Notes under the pieces: model-generated
What the model was told of the DNA's origin: nothing
What the model saw: the letters and a program-made list of their open reading frames with translations, nothing else
Database searches by the model: none
Position numbers and translations under genes: made by a program
Shown here: positions 42,462 through 51,459 of the stretch, piece by piece
How the letters are laid out: the number at the start of each line of letters is the position of its first letter
Position numbering within the stretch: position 1 is the first letter of the stretch
Origin: Bacteroidales bacterium
Lineage (GTDB): Bacteria > Bacteroidota > Bacteroidia > Bacteroidales > WCHB1-69
Direction: 5' to 3'
NCBI GenBank assembly: GCA_017616775.1
Contig: JAFZXM010000059.1
Location: 1 to 64,000, forward strand
Length of the DNA stretch: 64,000 nt

Positions 42462-43784
42462 ATGACAAATTTAGATATAGATAATATTTCCGTTGATTTC
42501 ACTCCGGAAGTGGATAATACAAAAGCGCCGATGAAGTCGGTAATTAAAGTGATAGGTGTTGGCGGTGGCGGCTGCAATGCCGTAAAACACATGTATAACA
42601 TGGGCATACACGATGTAGAGTTCATTATATGCAATACCGACCGGCAAGCATTGGACAGCAGTCCCATTCCCATAAAAATTCAATTGGGAAAAGAAGGGTT
42701 GGGTGCCGGGGCCGTACCTGAAAAAGCAAGAGAAGCCGCTTTAGAAAGTGAAGAAGAAATAAAAGCTGCCATAGAAGATGCCAACATGGTATTTGTTACT
42801 GCCGGCATGGGGGGCGGCACCGGCACAGGAGCTTCTCCTATAGTGGCGAGCATAGCTCGCGAAATGGGAATACTCACTGTGGGTATAGTTACATTTCCTT
42901 TTGAATTTGAACGTGATGAAAAATTTGTTACCGCCCAAAAAGGAATAGAGGAATTACACCAAAATGTAGATGCCCTCATTGTTATCAAAAATGAAACACT
43001 CAAAACCTTTTATCCGGATTTGAAATTAAGCCAAGCCTTTGCAAAAGCCGATGACGTGCTTTTGATAGCTGCCAAAAGTATTGCCGAACTCATTACAGTG
43101 GAAGCCATTATCAACGTGGACTTCCGCGATGTGGATACCATATTGCGCAATAGCGGCACCGCTATCATCGGAAGCGGGTCTGCACGTGGTGAAAACAGAG
43201 CATTGGAAGCCGTACAACAAGCCATAGAAAGCCCTCTGCTGGATAACAATTCCATCTACGGTGCTGAAAAAATGTTACTCTTTATATCTTATAGCACCGA
43301 ATTTGAAGCCAGCGTAGCCGAATTGGATATTATCACTCAGGAATTGCAAAACAAAACTTGCAATATGAGCAAAAAATTTATCTGGGGACACGGCGTGGAT
43401 GAATCTCTCGGCGAAAATATCCGCGTTACCATTATTGCCACCGAATTGCACAATCATGCTGACACCCCCAAACAAAAAACCACTGTTATCTCCGATGATG
43501 ATGACTACAAACACAAACCGACCATCATAGAATTTGATGCCAATAACGGTCAGCCTGATCATCATGATACAACAGAAGATCAAAAAAATATCAATAACGA
43601 TGAATTGCGTAACATGTCCGAAGAGGAAATCAACAACTATTTGAGTATGCCCTCTTATTTGCGAAAAAATATGAATCGCCAACAAACGCTTAATTTTGAA
43701 CAACAAAATGAAGTATCGGACTATTCCGTTGACAAAGACGGCATTAAAAACCAACCTTCCTATTTACGCAATGTAATAGATTAA
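42462..43784 (+). CDS. ftsZ: FtsZ, tubulin-like division GTPase
   Basis: The 440-residue GTPase forms the Z ring. The nucleotide-binding region has GVGGGGCNAVKHMY, the tubulin signature GGGTGTGASP, and the T7-like region with NVDFRDVDTILRNSG. After the GTPase core (to about residue 335) comes a 60-residue disordered linker and two copies of a PSYLR motif (397-401 and 432-436, the latter at the C-terminal end QPSYLRNVID). The C-terminal copy is the expected FtsA-binding peptide. It is the last gene of the cluster, with a terminator 18 bases downstream. Confidence 0.97.
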   Translation: MTNLDIDNISVDFTPEVDNTKAPMKSVIKVIGVGGGGCNAVKHMYNMGIHDVEFIICNTDRQALDSSPIPIKIQLGKEGLGAGAVPEKAREAALESEEEIKAAIEDANMVFVTAGMGGGTGTGASPIVASIAREMGILTVGIVTFPFEFERDEKFVTAQKGIEELHQNVDALIVIKNETLKTFYPDLKLSQAFAKADDVLLIAAKSIAELITVEAIINVDFRDVDTILRNSGTAIIGSGSARGENRALEAVQQAIESPLLDNNSIYGAEKMLLFISYSTEFEASVAELDIITQELQNKTCNMSKKFIWGHGVDESLGENIRVTIIATELHNHADTPKQKTTVISDDDDYKHKPTIIEFDANNGQPDHHDTTEDQKNINNDELRNMSEEEINNYLSMPSYLRKNMNRQQTLNFEQQNEVSDYSVDKDGIKNQPSYLRNVID

Positions 43785-43801
43785 AGGGGGGTATCCACCT
43801 G

Positions 43802-43835
43802 ACACAAAGGCTGCAAATGCAGCCTTTGTGTTTTT
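43802..43835 (+). terminator. Terminator of the dcw cluster
   Basis: A 13-bp perfect stem (43802-43814 with 43819-43831, loop AAAT) is followed by TTTT, 18 bases past the ftsZ stop. Confidence 0.9.
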
Positions 43836-43963
43836 ATTCCCTCCGAAAAACACGGATATCACCCGCTTAAAAAACTTACGGAATTAAGCATCCTGCTTTT
43901 TTCAGATAAAGATATCCCGCTATTCCTAAAAACCGGACTAAGATTTATTTTTCAGAATACACT

Positions 43964-44524
43964 TTACAACTTTAAATTCAAAAGCAACCCTGCCATGTGA
44001 ATATGCGGTACCTTAAGGTAAGACCGTTCAAACGCATGTGCATATTCATAGTAAATGCCAATATCCAGTTTCTGACAAACATTAAAAGCCAATTCCCCTT
44101 TGGCTGCCACATTCCATCCAAACATATCCAAAGAATGAATTTTCGTCATCCCCCTGTAATCAGTATACATTCCTATTCGACCGGATAATTTGAATGAACA
44201 GATTTTTAAAAAATCAACATAGGTTCTCACTCCGAAATCAAAAAAATTCAAATAAGAGATAAAGGTAATAGGACTGTACGTGTCACTTACAATGAATAAT
44301 TCGGTGTTTTTATCAAACACATTGACAAAAGAAACCGATGCCAACACATCCAAATGAGGACAAACCCCCAACGCATATTGACATTGTAAACTCATACCGT
44401 GCATATGCGAACGGTTGGCATAGCCCGTGTAAATACCCACACTGTGCGACAAATTGCTGTTCTGACCCAATAACAGCAACGGCATCATAACAACTACTGA
44501 CAATACAAAAATTCTTGTTTTCAT
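43964..44524 (-). CDS. Small outer membrane protein, unknown
   Basis: The 186-residue protein has a signal peptide (MKTRIFVLSVVVMMPLLLLG, then QNS) and beta-strand-like alternation with aromatic residues, ending in MAGLLLNLKL. It resembles other small Bacteroidota barrels. A TATCTTTG element is 66 bases upstream. It is convergent with ftsZ, with the cluster terminator between them. Confidence 0.65.
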   Translation of the reverse strand: MKTRIFVLSVVVMMPLLLLGQNSNLSHSVGIYTGYANRSHMHGMSLQCQYALGVCPHLDVLASVSFVNVFDKNTELFIVSDTYSPITFISYLNFFDFGVRTYVDFLKICSFKLSGRIGMYTDYRGMTKIHSLDMFGWNVAAKGELAFNVCQKLDIGIYYEYAHAFERSYLKVPHIHMAGLLLNLKL

Positions 44525-44581
44525 AATAACTCCTATTTTTTAAACCACATTCAAGTCACAAATGCTAATTTGTTAAACTAA

Positions 44582-44597
44582 TATTTTTGCAAAGATA
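44582..44597. promoter_or_regulatory. Two abutting -7 elements on opposite strands
   Basis: TATTTTTG on plus (44582-44589) abuts TATCTTTG on minus (44590-44597). The minus one can drive the gene ending at 43964. No gene follows the plus one before the minus-strand HIT gene. Confidence 0.45.
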
Positions 44598-44719
44598 ATA
44601 AAAAAATACGAAAATATGTTTATCTGAAACATTTTTTTATCTTGTCTGTCGGATTTAAGCATTCTTTTTTCGGGACAATGTGTATCCGTCATTTATTTCT
44701 GACCTTGTTTTTATAAACA

Positions 44720-44752
44720 ATAGCGGGAATATGTTGAACATATTCCCGCTAT
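44720..44752 (-). terminator. Terminator after the greA-HIT pair
   Basis: ATAGCGGGAATATGT (44720-44734) pairs perfectly with 44738-44752 around the loop TGA; a T-rich stretch follows on the minus strand. It lies 21 bases past the HIT stop codon. Confidence 0.8.
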
Positions 44753-44773
44753 AAACATTCATTGTCTTTTGAA

Positions 44774-45169
44774 CTATTCTATACTTGCAGCCAATCTGGC
44801 GGCTATGGACTTGTATTCTTTATCAGAGAGTTTTACCTTTTCACGACGGAAATCAATATCGTTAACACCATTAATGGGCACCAAATGTATGTGTGCATGG
44901 GGCACTTCCAATCCTATTACCGTCATACCTACTTTGGCACAAGGATAATTGGCTTTTATGGCTTTTGCCACCTTTTTTGCAAAAACTATCATATCGCCCA
45001 ATTCCTTATCCTCCATATCGAATATATAATCCGTTACTTTTTTAGGCACCACCAGGGTGTGTCCCACTGCTAAAGGATTAATATCCAAAAAGGCAAAAAA
45101 ATTGTCATCTTCCGCCACTTTATAACAAGGAATTTCCCCTTGAATGATTTTCGAAAAAATTGTATCCAT
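44774..45169 (-). CDS. HIT family nucleotide hydrolase
   Basis: The 131-residue protein has the C-terminal signature EVPHAHIHLVPI, the histidine triad of HIT hydrolases/transferases (HINT branch, which cleaves nucleoside phosphoramidates). The N-terminal DTIFSKIIQGEIPCYKVAED and NPLAVGHTLVVPKK are typical. It lies 1 base after the greA stop, so the two are cotranscribed, an arrangement seen in many Bacteroidota. Confidence 0.94.
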   Translation of the reverse strand: MDTIFSKIIQGEIPCYKVAEDDNFFAFLDINPLAVGHTLVVPKKVTDYIFDMEDKELGDMIVFAKKVAKAIKANYPCAKVGMTVIGLEVPHAHIHLVPINGVNDIDFRREKVKLSDKEYKSIAARLAASIE

Positions 45170-45170
45170 A

Positions 45171-45647
45171 TCAAATTCTTTTTATTTCCAATATTTCCAC
45201 TTCCAATTTACCGGCAGGAATTTTAATTTCCACCACATCCCCCACTCCTTTTCCGAGTAAACCCTTTGCTATAGGTGAAGTGATTGATATTTTCATGGTC
45301 TTGATATCGGCCTCTGTTTCAGGAACAATATTATAAGTGACTATGGCATTGTTTTTTTTGTTTTTTACCTTTACGGCAGAAAAAAGCAATACCTTAGACA
45401 TATCCAATTTAGACTCATCCAATATTCTGGCATTATACACCAAATCCTGCATTTTGGCAATTTTCATTTCCAACAAGCCCTGCTTTTCTTTTGCCGCATC
45501 GTATTCTGCATTTTCACTTAAATCACCTTTATCTCTGGCCTCTGCTATTTCTTGAGACACTTTCTTGCGTTCCACTGTCATCAAATAATCCAGTTCTTCC
45601 TTTAATGCGGCCAAACCTTCTTCTGTATAATATTTTATTTCTCCCAT
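45171..45647 (-). CDS. greA: Transcription elongation factor GreA
   Basis: This 158-residue factor rescues backtracked RNA polymerase by stimulating transcript cleavage. The N-terminal coiled coil carries the conserved tip IAEARDKGDLSENAEYDAAK (about 34-53), with the acidic D-x-x-E pair needed for cleavage. The C-terminal FKBP-like domain ends with ISITSPIAKGLLGKGVGDVV. Length is normal. It is directly followed by the HIT gene. Confidence 0.96.
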   Translation of the reverse strand: MGEIKYYTEEGLAALKEELDYLMTVERKKVSQEIAEARDKGDLSENAEYDAAKEKQGLLEMKIAKMQDLVYNARILDESKLDMSKVLLFSAVKVKNKKNNAIVTYNIVPETEADIKTMKISITSPIAKGLLGKGVGDVVEIKIPAGKLEVEILEIKRI

Positions 45648-45674
45648 ATCTTTTAATTACAAAAAACATAGAGA

Positions 45675-45692
45675 CGCCCTTAATCAAGGGCG
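45675..45692 (-). terminator. Terminator after the surface-protein operon
   Basis: CGCCCTT (45675-45681) pairs with AAGGGCG (45686-45692) around AATC; the minus strand then has a T-rich run (plus ACAAAAAACA). It ends the operon 55206-45732. Confidence 0.75.
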
Positions 45693-45731
45693 GCTCCATT
45701 AAATTTTACTTAATATTAATTTATTCTTCTT

Positions 45732-46886
45732 TTAGAGAATTATACGAACTCCTATTGCGTGACAACCTTTATACTCCCTGGTAAATCTGTAAGAATAATC
45801 TATCGCCAGACGAGACGAAGGATTAACCGATTTTTTTGCCAAAGGAGCCAATAATGAAACACCTGCCGTAGGACCCCAAGCATTGGAAGTGGCTGTTGAT
45901 TCTTTAAACATTCCGCCTTCAAATATATAACCTGCTCTTATTTGGAAATAATCCATTAAGCTGTATTCTGCCCCGAATATGAATTGGTCACGTGAATAAG
46001 CATTGGCTACAAACGCACCGGCTAATGTCAAACGATGTGCTGCCGTTGCCCTGGTTACCCTTGCTTTTGTGCCCGATTCGGTGGAAGAAGCGGATTGTTT
46101 GCCTGCAAACAAGAAATCATAAGAAAAACCTAATGCCAACAAAGCGGGCATTTCAGCCGATTCCGAAGCTACCACCAAGGAACGCAGAATGCTGTTTTTG
46201 TCTTTGGAACCGGTTCCTCTGATAGTCATACCGCTGCCTTTGTAAGCCATAGGTGTTCCTATGTTTTTCAACACCACGCCCAACTGCAATTGGTCGTTTC
46301 TGCCTGCCACATACTGCACACCTGCATCTATTGCAAAACCGGTGGACGTTACATTTGATGTGGTACCATTGGCTATTTTAACCGTAACACCTGCATGTAC
46401 GTTATCGGAAAACGAACGTGCATAAGACAAACCCAACACCAAATTGGTATTTTTAAAATATCCCTGGCCTCCTTCAGGCTGATCTACAGAAGTGATAGGC
46501 ATATCGCCAAAGGTCATGATAGAGGCTGTAACACCCAAATTGCCGGCATAGCCGTCTTTACCTAAGGCTTGTACTATACCAAAAGCATTCAACTGTATTT
46601 TTGCCCCCACATTGTAAATGGTATTGGTGTAGGCTATTTCCGTTTTGCGAACAAAGGCCATACCTGCCACATTGGTAAATGTGGCTTGTATCCCTTTGGT
46701 TGAAGAAATGCCCACTCCTGCCCAACCATTGGTGCCTGCCCAGGGATTGATTAATACATAACTGGCTGCAGCCTGACCGGAACGGTCTTTATTACCTGCT
46801 TGCGCTGATTGCGATGCAAACGCCATTATTATCATTAATGATACTGCCAAGATTGTTCTGTATATATTTTTCATCTTTATCATCAT
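45732..46886 (-). CDS. PorV/UPF0164-type outer membrane barrel protein
   Basis: The 384-residue protein has a signal peptide (hydrophobic segment to about residue 30, with cleavage near AQAG) and a long series of amphipathic strands. Segments such as INPWAGTNGWAGVGISSTKG, FTNVAGMAFVRKTEIAYTNT, AGVTVKIANG and YSLMDYFQIRAGYIFEGG resemble the PorV/PorQ (UPF0164) family of T9SS-associated barrels. It is the last gene of a three-gene unit with the 1503-residue surface protein and the TonB-type receptor, and probably helps to export or anchor that surface protein. It is unlikely to be the housekeeping PorV because of its context. Confidence 0.75.
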   Translation of the reverse strand: MMIKMKNIYRTILAVSLMIIMAFASQSAQAGNKDRSGQAAASYVLINPWAGTNGWAGVGISSTKGIQATFTNVAGMAFVRKTEIAYTNTIYNVGAKIQLNAFGIVQALGKDGYAGNLGVTASIMTFGDMPITSVDQPEGGQGYFKNTNLVLGLSYARSFSDNVHAGVTVKIANGTTSNVTSTGFAIDAGVQYVAGRNDQLQLGVVLKNIGTPMAYKGSGMTIRGTGSKDKNSILRSLVVASESAEMPALLALGFSYDFLFAGKQSASSTESGTKARVTRATAAHRLTLAGAFVANAYSRDQFIFGAEYSLMDYFQIRAGYIFEGGMFKESTATSNAWGPTAGVSLLAPLAKKSVNPSSRLAIDYSYRFTREYKGCHAIGVRIIL

Positions 46887-46912
46887 TTTAAATTACTACT
46901 ATTACGTTAGAA

Positions 46913-49900
46913 TTAGAATGCGTTAACATCGAATGGACGTTGTATACATAAGAATTTAACAGTTTTTTCTGTATTATATTTATTATCTCTTATATGAATA
47001 ATATACATTCCGCTTGCAATAGGTATGTTCGCCGAGTTTTTCAAATCCCATTCCAATAAAGTAGTACCATCGTCTGGCTTATCAAATGAACGTATCAAAG
47101 TTCCGTCCAAAGTGAATATTTTGATTTTACAACTCTTGGGCAAATTGACTAATTTAACCCTTGTATCCACCTGTGATGTTTCATAACCGCCAAAAGCAAC
47201 TCCGTAATAAGGATTGGGCACTATAAAAATGCTATCCATATGTTCTTCCGCCACTTTTTGCTGATTGTACAATGTGGCTATGTTTTTGGTGGTGAACTTG
47301 TACATAGGCATATTATCATTGGTAGGATTATTCACCCCTGTATTCTTTGTTGACGACCAACGTTGGTACGGTCTGCTTACACGTATGGAAATCTTATATT
47401 CCGAACCTGCAGGCAGCCAATTTTCACCATAAATAATAGGAATAGATGTCCACATAGCATTTTTGTACAGATAATTCTTTCTGATATTACGAACATTGCC
47501 GGGAGCCATTCCTTCTATGGTCTTCAATTCACTGTATAACCAAGCACCTTTGTCGTATGCAGGGCATATTCTGTTGGCAGCGGCTTCTTCGTACTCATAA
47601 CTGTTTACACCTTTATCTTTGTACAAATCCCTATGACCCATAATATAGATATAATGTCCGCCGCCGGCTATATATCCGCTACCGGCATTATAGGTTACAT
47701 TTCGGCCCGGATTGAATATCATATCGGTTCCGTTGTATCCTTCACCACCCATACGGGAATCTTCTCCGAACATAATGTTTAAACGCTCTCCCGTTTCTAT
47801 ACAAATGGCATATCCGGGGAACCAACTCATACCATAACCGCTACCGTCGGGTTTGCCGTCTTTGCCTACTGACGGACTCTTCCTCAAATTGTGACGTTTG
47901 GCATTGCCTATAGTAGCATTGGAATCGCTTCCTATTTCCACCACAGGACATCTTGTCCATAAATTGGTATCGGGTGTGAACACTATATCCACACTGTACA
48001 ATTCCGTCATGAGAGGATAAGTGGTTTGGAACGGATTTTCGTTGATTCTAACGCTATCCAATAAATTGCCGTATGCATCTCTGTATTCCGGTGATTCAAA
48101 ACCGTAACCGGGACAATTGTCATAAATGGAAGCCAATGCATAAGGAGCCCATGTTGCGTTCAATAGTTTTTCAAATTGTTTGTCCTTATCCATCCAACAA
48201 GTATATGTGGATGCTCCGTTTGTTGTAATTCCTTTGGCGTCAGAATTGATTAATTTGATATAATAATCTTCCTGACGTGCCTGTTCGTATATTTGGGTGC
48301 TCAAAGCCCAGTCTCCCGAACGGGTTTGACCGGAACGTATCCAATTGTAAATTCCTTCACTGCCTTGGTCCGACAAGAAAGTAAGCAATACATTGCCTTT
48401 CATTTCAGCAGTGGTTGAGATATGTTGTACCGATGAATATAAATAATAGGCATTTTCACTCTCTTGGGATATAAAATCGCACAAAGGCTGGAATTTCGCA
48501 TTATTGATAGAGATAGAAATACCCAATTCGGTAAATAATTGTTCGTTTTGAACCGAAATAGGTTTATCCGAATAAATTATCGTATCAGAACCCTCAGGAG
48601 TGGTATATTCCAACTGCCACATTGTTTCATCATAAACATTGTCCTGATGAGTGTCCATGTTAAAGAATCTTACTATATAATCTGAACCCACCACTTGTAA
48701 GGGGTCTATCACTTTAACACCTATAGGTCCCGCATTGATTTCAAATACCAAACTGTCGGCTTTGCCGTTAGCCAATATTTCATCTATGGTAGCCTTGGTA
48801 AGTCTCAATGCATTACCGCCGTTACCTTGACCTTCCAATTGTGTGATTTGAGGTTGTGTACCATATACCGAATTGGCTATGGTTCCGTTTTCTTCTATAG
48901 CATTCTTGTGAGGAATAACGGTATATATTTTTACATTTTTATTACCAGCCAAATAAGGAGCTTTTTGACCGAACAATCCGTCCGGATTATCAGAGCTGGT
49001 ACCGTATGGCTCATAATTGTTATAAGCATACGCTATTGCCATGTAATAATATTTTTGATGGTTAATAAGTCTTTCTCCGAATTTATCTTCCGTGAGTTCA
49101 AAACTGTGTGATATACCATTATCGGCACCTTCCACTTTAGACCTCGGCACCTCTGTGCTTACCGTTGCATCGTATTCATAATTGATGATGGTGGCCACAC
49201 CGTTTCTGATATCACATTGGAATGCCAAACGTGCCTTGCTGGCATCGGTCAATTCGGCTGCACCTACATTGGCATCTACCAATTGATAAATTTGATATCC
49301 CTCAAATTTATAAAAGTTGTCGTGATAAATGGTGTCTGATTTTTCTATGGCTCTTGTATAAGTGGTGTCATATACATTATATACTAACGAATCTTTACCG
49401 TTCATGTCTATTAATGTATCTATTCTTACCACCTGCAAGGTATCCACTTGTGTGTCTATGGAAGTTTTCACTCTATATTTTGGAATGGAAGGATCTTCTT
49501 CTGCATAAAGTTCCTTATAGTTGTTTGAAGATACGGAATTGGAAATATAGCATATCACTTTTTGGTCCATTTCCTGGAACACCAAATCCGGTGCATCAGG
49601 ACCGTCCACTACTTTGAAGCAGCTTTCAAACAAAGTTTGGGCTTTATCGTCCACTGCTTTCAAAAGCAAAACAGAAGCCCAAGGAGTTCCTGTAGCCCTT
49701 GCCCAAGGAATACCTACGGTGATATAGTTGATAGAACCGGCTTTTAAGGTGAAAGGACCTGCAGATTGCATAAAACGACGGTCTTCGGGAGCATTTCCGA
49801 CTTTTTCTTCCGTCCACAACAATCCCGGAAATTCTCCTCTGGTACCCCAATTACACGGGTCTGTTTCACCGGGGAACATAAAGTCGCACTGAGGAGCACC

Positions 49901-51424
49901 CGTACCTGTTTGGCTATAGTGACCGTTAGCGCCATAACGCATAGGTGTATTGTCTTTCCAAATACCTCTTAACATATTATAATAGTCAACAGCTACACTC
50001 GGGTCACCGGTATTGGAATTGTCATTGTTGTGATATACAAAACGTCTCATACCAAAACGTTCGTTATCCACTATACCGTCACCGAAGTTAACACCGTTGA
50101 TAGCTTCAGCTCTTACGGGTACATAAGCTGTGGTATCTATCCACACTCCGCTTGCGGTATCATATTTGAGATGCCATGTAAACTCTCTCATGGTTTCATG
50201 AGCGGTTACTATTTCACATACATTACCGTAATTTACTGCAAATGAAGGACCATAAAAATTATCTCCTTTATAAGAAGGGTTGTCATAACCGTCTGCATCC
50301 AAATAAGGACCTTGGAAAAAGTCCACACCTACTGCAGGAGGATTGGCGCCGTATTCGGTATTCAAACCGTTACCATCCACTGCTGTTCCGTTGTAGCAAT
50401 ATCCCAAACCTCTTTCCACATCACAACCTACATAGTCGTCTTTGGCATATCCCAAATCAGGGTCCACCCACTGACTGAAATAGGTTTCTGTCAATTCATA
50501 AGTGGAACGGTTGATAATTTCATAAGAATAGAATGTCATATTATTCAATTCGTCGGTGGTAGCAAAGCCGAAGGCTTGAGCTCTGATTTCCAAACCTATA
50601 GACGGGCCCTTACTTTCAGTATGGGCAGCACCTTTGTCGTTGAATATCCACCATAAAGTGGCGTCTCCTTTCAACACTTGGTCTGCCATAATACCTCCCG
50701 AGGAAATATTATTTTGTGTTTCCATGGTTTGAGGCAAACGTCCTTCTGCTGCCAGAGCTCTGTTTTTTTCAGTCCAAGGACACAAATCGTTATTGAAATC
50801 ATAATAAGGATAGTCACCATTATCAGGATTATAACTGCCGTCACCGTCAACATCCACATAAGGAGCAATATACCAACTTTGCTTGGAATTACCGTCTATG
50901 GGGTTACCCGGCCATTCTCTAATTTCCCTAGGTGCGGAATATCCCGGAATATTAAAACTATCCCTATGGTTTCTGGCCATCACTTTGGTCATGTAAAAAT
51001 GTTTATCGTACATTGAACATGTAGCCTGGTCTATTGTTGCATCACTCAACAACAGCGGCCCCGGCCAGAAGTCGTTACCTATCTGTTTGAAACGCAATGC
51101 AGCCAATTTTAACTGGCCGGCAACGTCCATACCACCAATCCACAATGCTGCGGCAAACATAGAAGCGGCATTTCCGGACTTAGGAATGAAATACTGTGCC
51201 TTACTGCTTTGAAACCACATAGAACCACTGGTTTCAATATAAGCACGAACATTGTTCACACTTAATTGACTTGAACCGGATGCAGGTACACATTCGGCAG
51301 CTTTTCTACTCATAACAGTAGCTTTTCGTACAGGATCACCAACAAACAGCTCAGCCTTTGCTGTACCCATAGTCATCAATGATGCTACTATAACAATACT
51401 AAATAGTTTTACGATATTTTTCAT
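46913..51424 (-). CDS. Very large surface protein (1503 aa), probably exported with the adjacent barrel
   Basis: The protein has a signal peptide (MKNIVKLFSIVIVASLMTMG, then AKA) and no other membrane segment. It is rich in Asp, Asn, Gly and Tyr, with several Asp/Asn-rich loops (DVDGDGSYNPDNGDYPYYD) that look like calcium-binding sites. The C-terminal 110 residues (IFIVPNPYYG, CKIKIFTLDGTLIRSFD, SGMYIIHIRD) resemble a T9SS-type sorting domain, though they end in an unusual IQRPFDVNAF. Large proteins of this sort between a TonB receptor and a PorV-like barrel are common in Bacteroidota, and the function is unknown. Confidence 0.75.
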   Translation of the reverse strand: MKNIVKLFSIVIVASLMTMGTAKAELFVGDPVRKATVMSRKAAECVPASGSSQLSVNNVRAYIETSGSMWFQSSKAQYFIPKSGNAASMFAAALWIGGMDVAGQLKLAALRFKQIGNDFWPGPLLLSDATIDQATCSMYDKHFYMTKVMARNHRDSFNIPGYSAPREIREWPGNPIDGNSKQSWYIAPYVDVDGDGSYNPDNGDYPYYDFNNDLCPWTEKNRALAAEGRLPQTMETQNNISSGGIMADQVLKGDATLWWIFNDKGAAHTESKGPSIGLEIRAQAFGFATTDELNNMTFYSYEIINRSTYELTETYFSQWVDPDLGYAKDDYVGCDVERGLGYCYNGTAVDGNGLNTEYGANPPAVGVDFFQGPYLDADGYDNPSYKGDNFYGPSFAVNYGNVCEIVTAHETMREFTWHLKYDTASGVWIDTTAYVPVRAEAINGVNFGDGIVDNERFGMRRFVYHNNDNSNTGDPSVAVDYYNMLRGIWKDNTPMRYGANGHYSQTGTGAPQCDFMFPGETDPCNWGTRGEFPGLLWTEEKVGNAPEDRRFMQSAGPFTLKAGSINYITVGIPWARATGTPWASVLLLKAVDDKAQTLFESCFKVVDGPDAPDLVFQEMDQKVICYISNSVSSNNYKELYAEEDPSIPKYRVKTSIDTQVDTLQVVRIDTLIDMNGKDSLVYNVYDTTYTRAIEKSDTIYHDNFYKFEGYQIYQLVDANVGAAELTDASKARLAFQCDIRNGVATIINYEYDATVSTEVPRSKVEGADNGISHSFELTEDKFGERLINHQKYYYMAIAYAYNNYEPYGTSSDNPDGLFGQKAPYLAGNKNVKIYTVIPHKNAIEENGTIANSVYGTQPQITQLEGQGNGGNALRLTKATIDEILANGKADSLVFEINAGPIGVKVIDPLQVVGSDYIVRFFNMDTHQDNVYDETMWQLEYTTPEGSDTIIYSDKPISVQNEQLFTELGISISINNAKFQPLCDFISQESENAYYLYSSVQHISTTAEMKGNVLLTFLSDQGSEGIYNWIRSGQTRSGDWALSTQIYEQARQEDYYIKLINSDAKGITTNGASTYTCWMDKDKQFEKLLNATWAPYALASIYDNCPGYGFESPEYRDAYGNLLDSVRINENPFQTTYPLMTELYSVDIVFTPDTNLWTRCPVVEIGSDSNATIGNAKRHNLRKSPSVGKDGKPDGSGYGMSWFPGYAICIETGERLNIMFGEDSRMGGEGYNGTDMIFNPGRNVTYNAGSGYIAGGGHYIYIMGHRDLYKDKGVNSYEYEEAAANRICPAYDKGAWLYSELKTIEGMAPGNVRNIRKNYLYKNAMWTSIPIIYGENWLPAGSEYKISIRVSRPYQRWSSTKNTGVNNPTNDNMPMYKFTTKNIATLYNQQKVAEEHMDSIFIVPNPYYGVAFGGYETSQVDTRVKLVNLPKSCKIKIFTLDGTLIRSFDKPDDGTTLLEWDLKNSANIPIASGMYIIHIRDNKYNTEKTVKFLCIQRPFDVNAF

Positions 51425-51459
51425 TATGATATCTTTTTCTTAATTTTTTACCCTATTTA

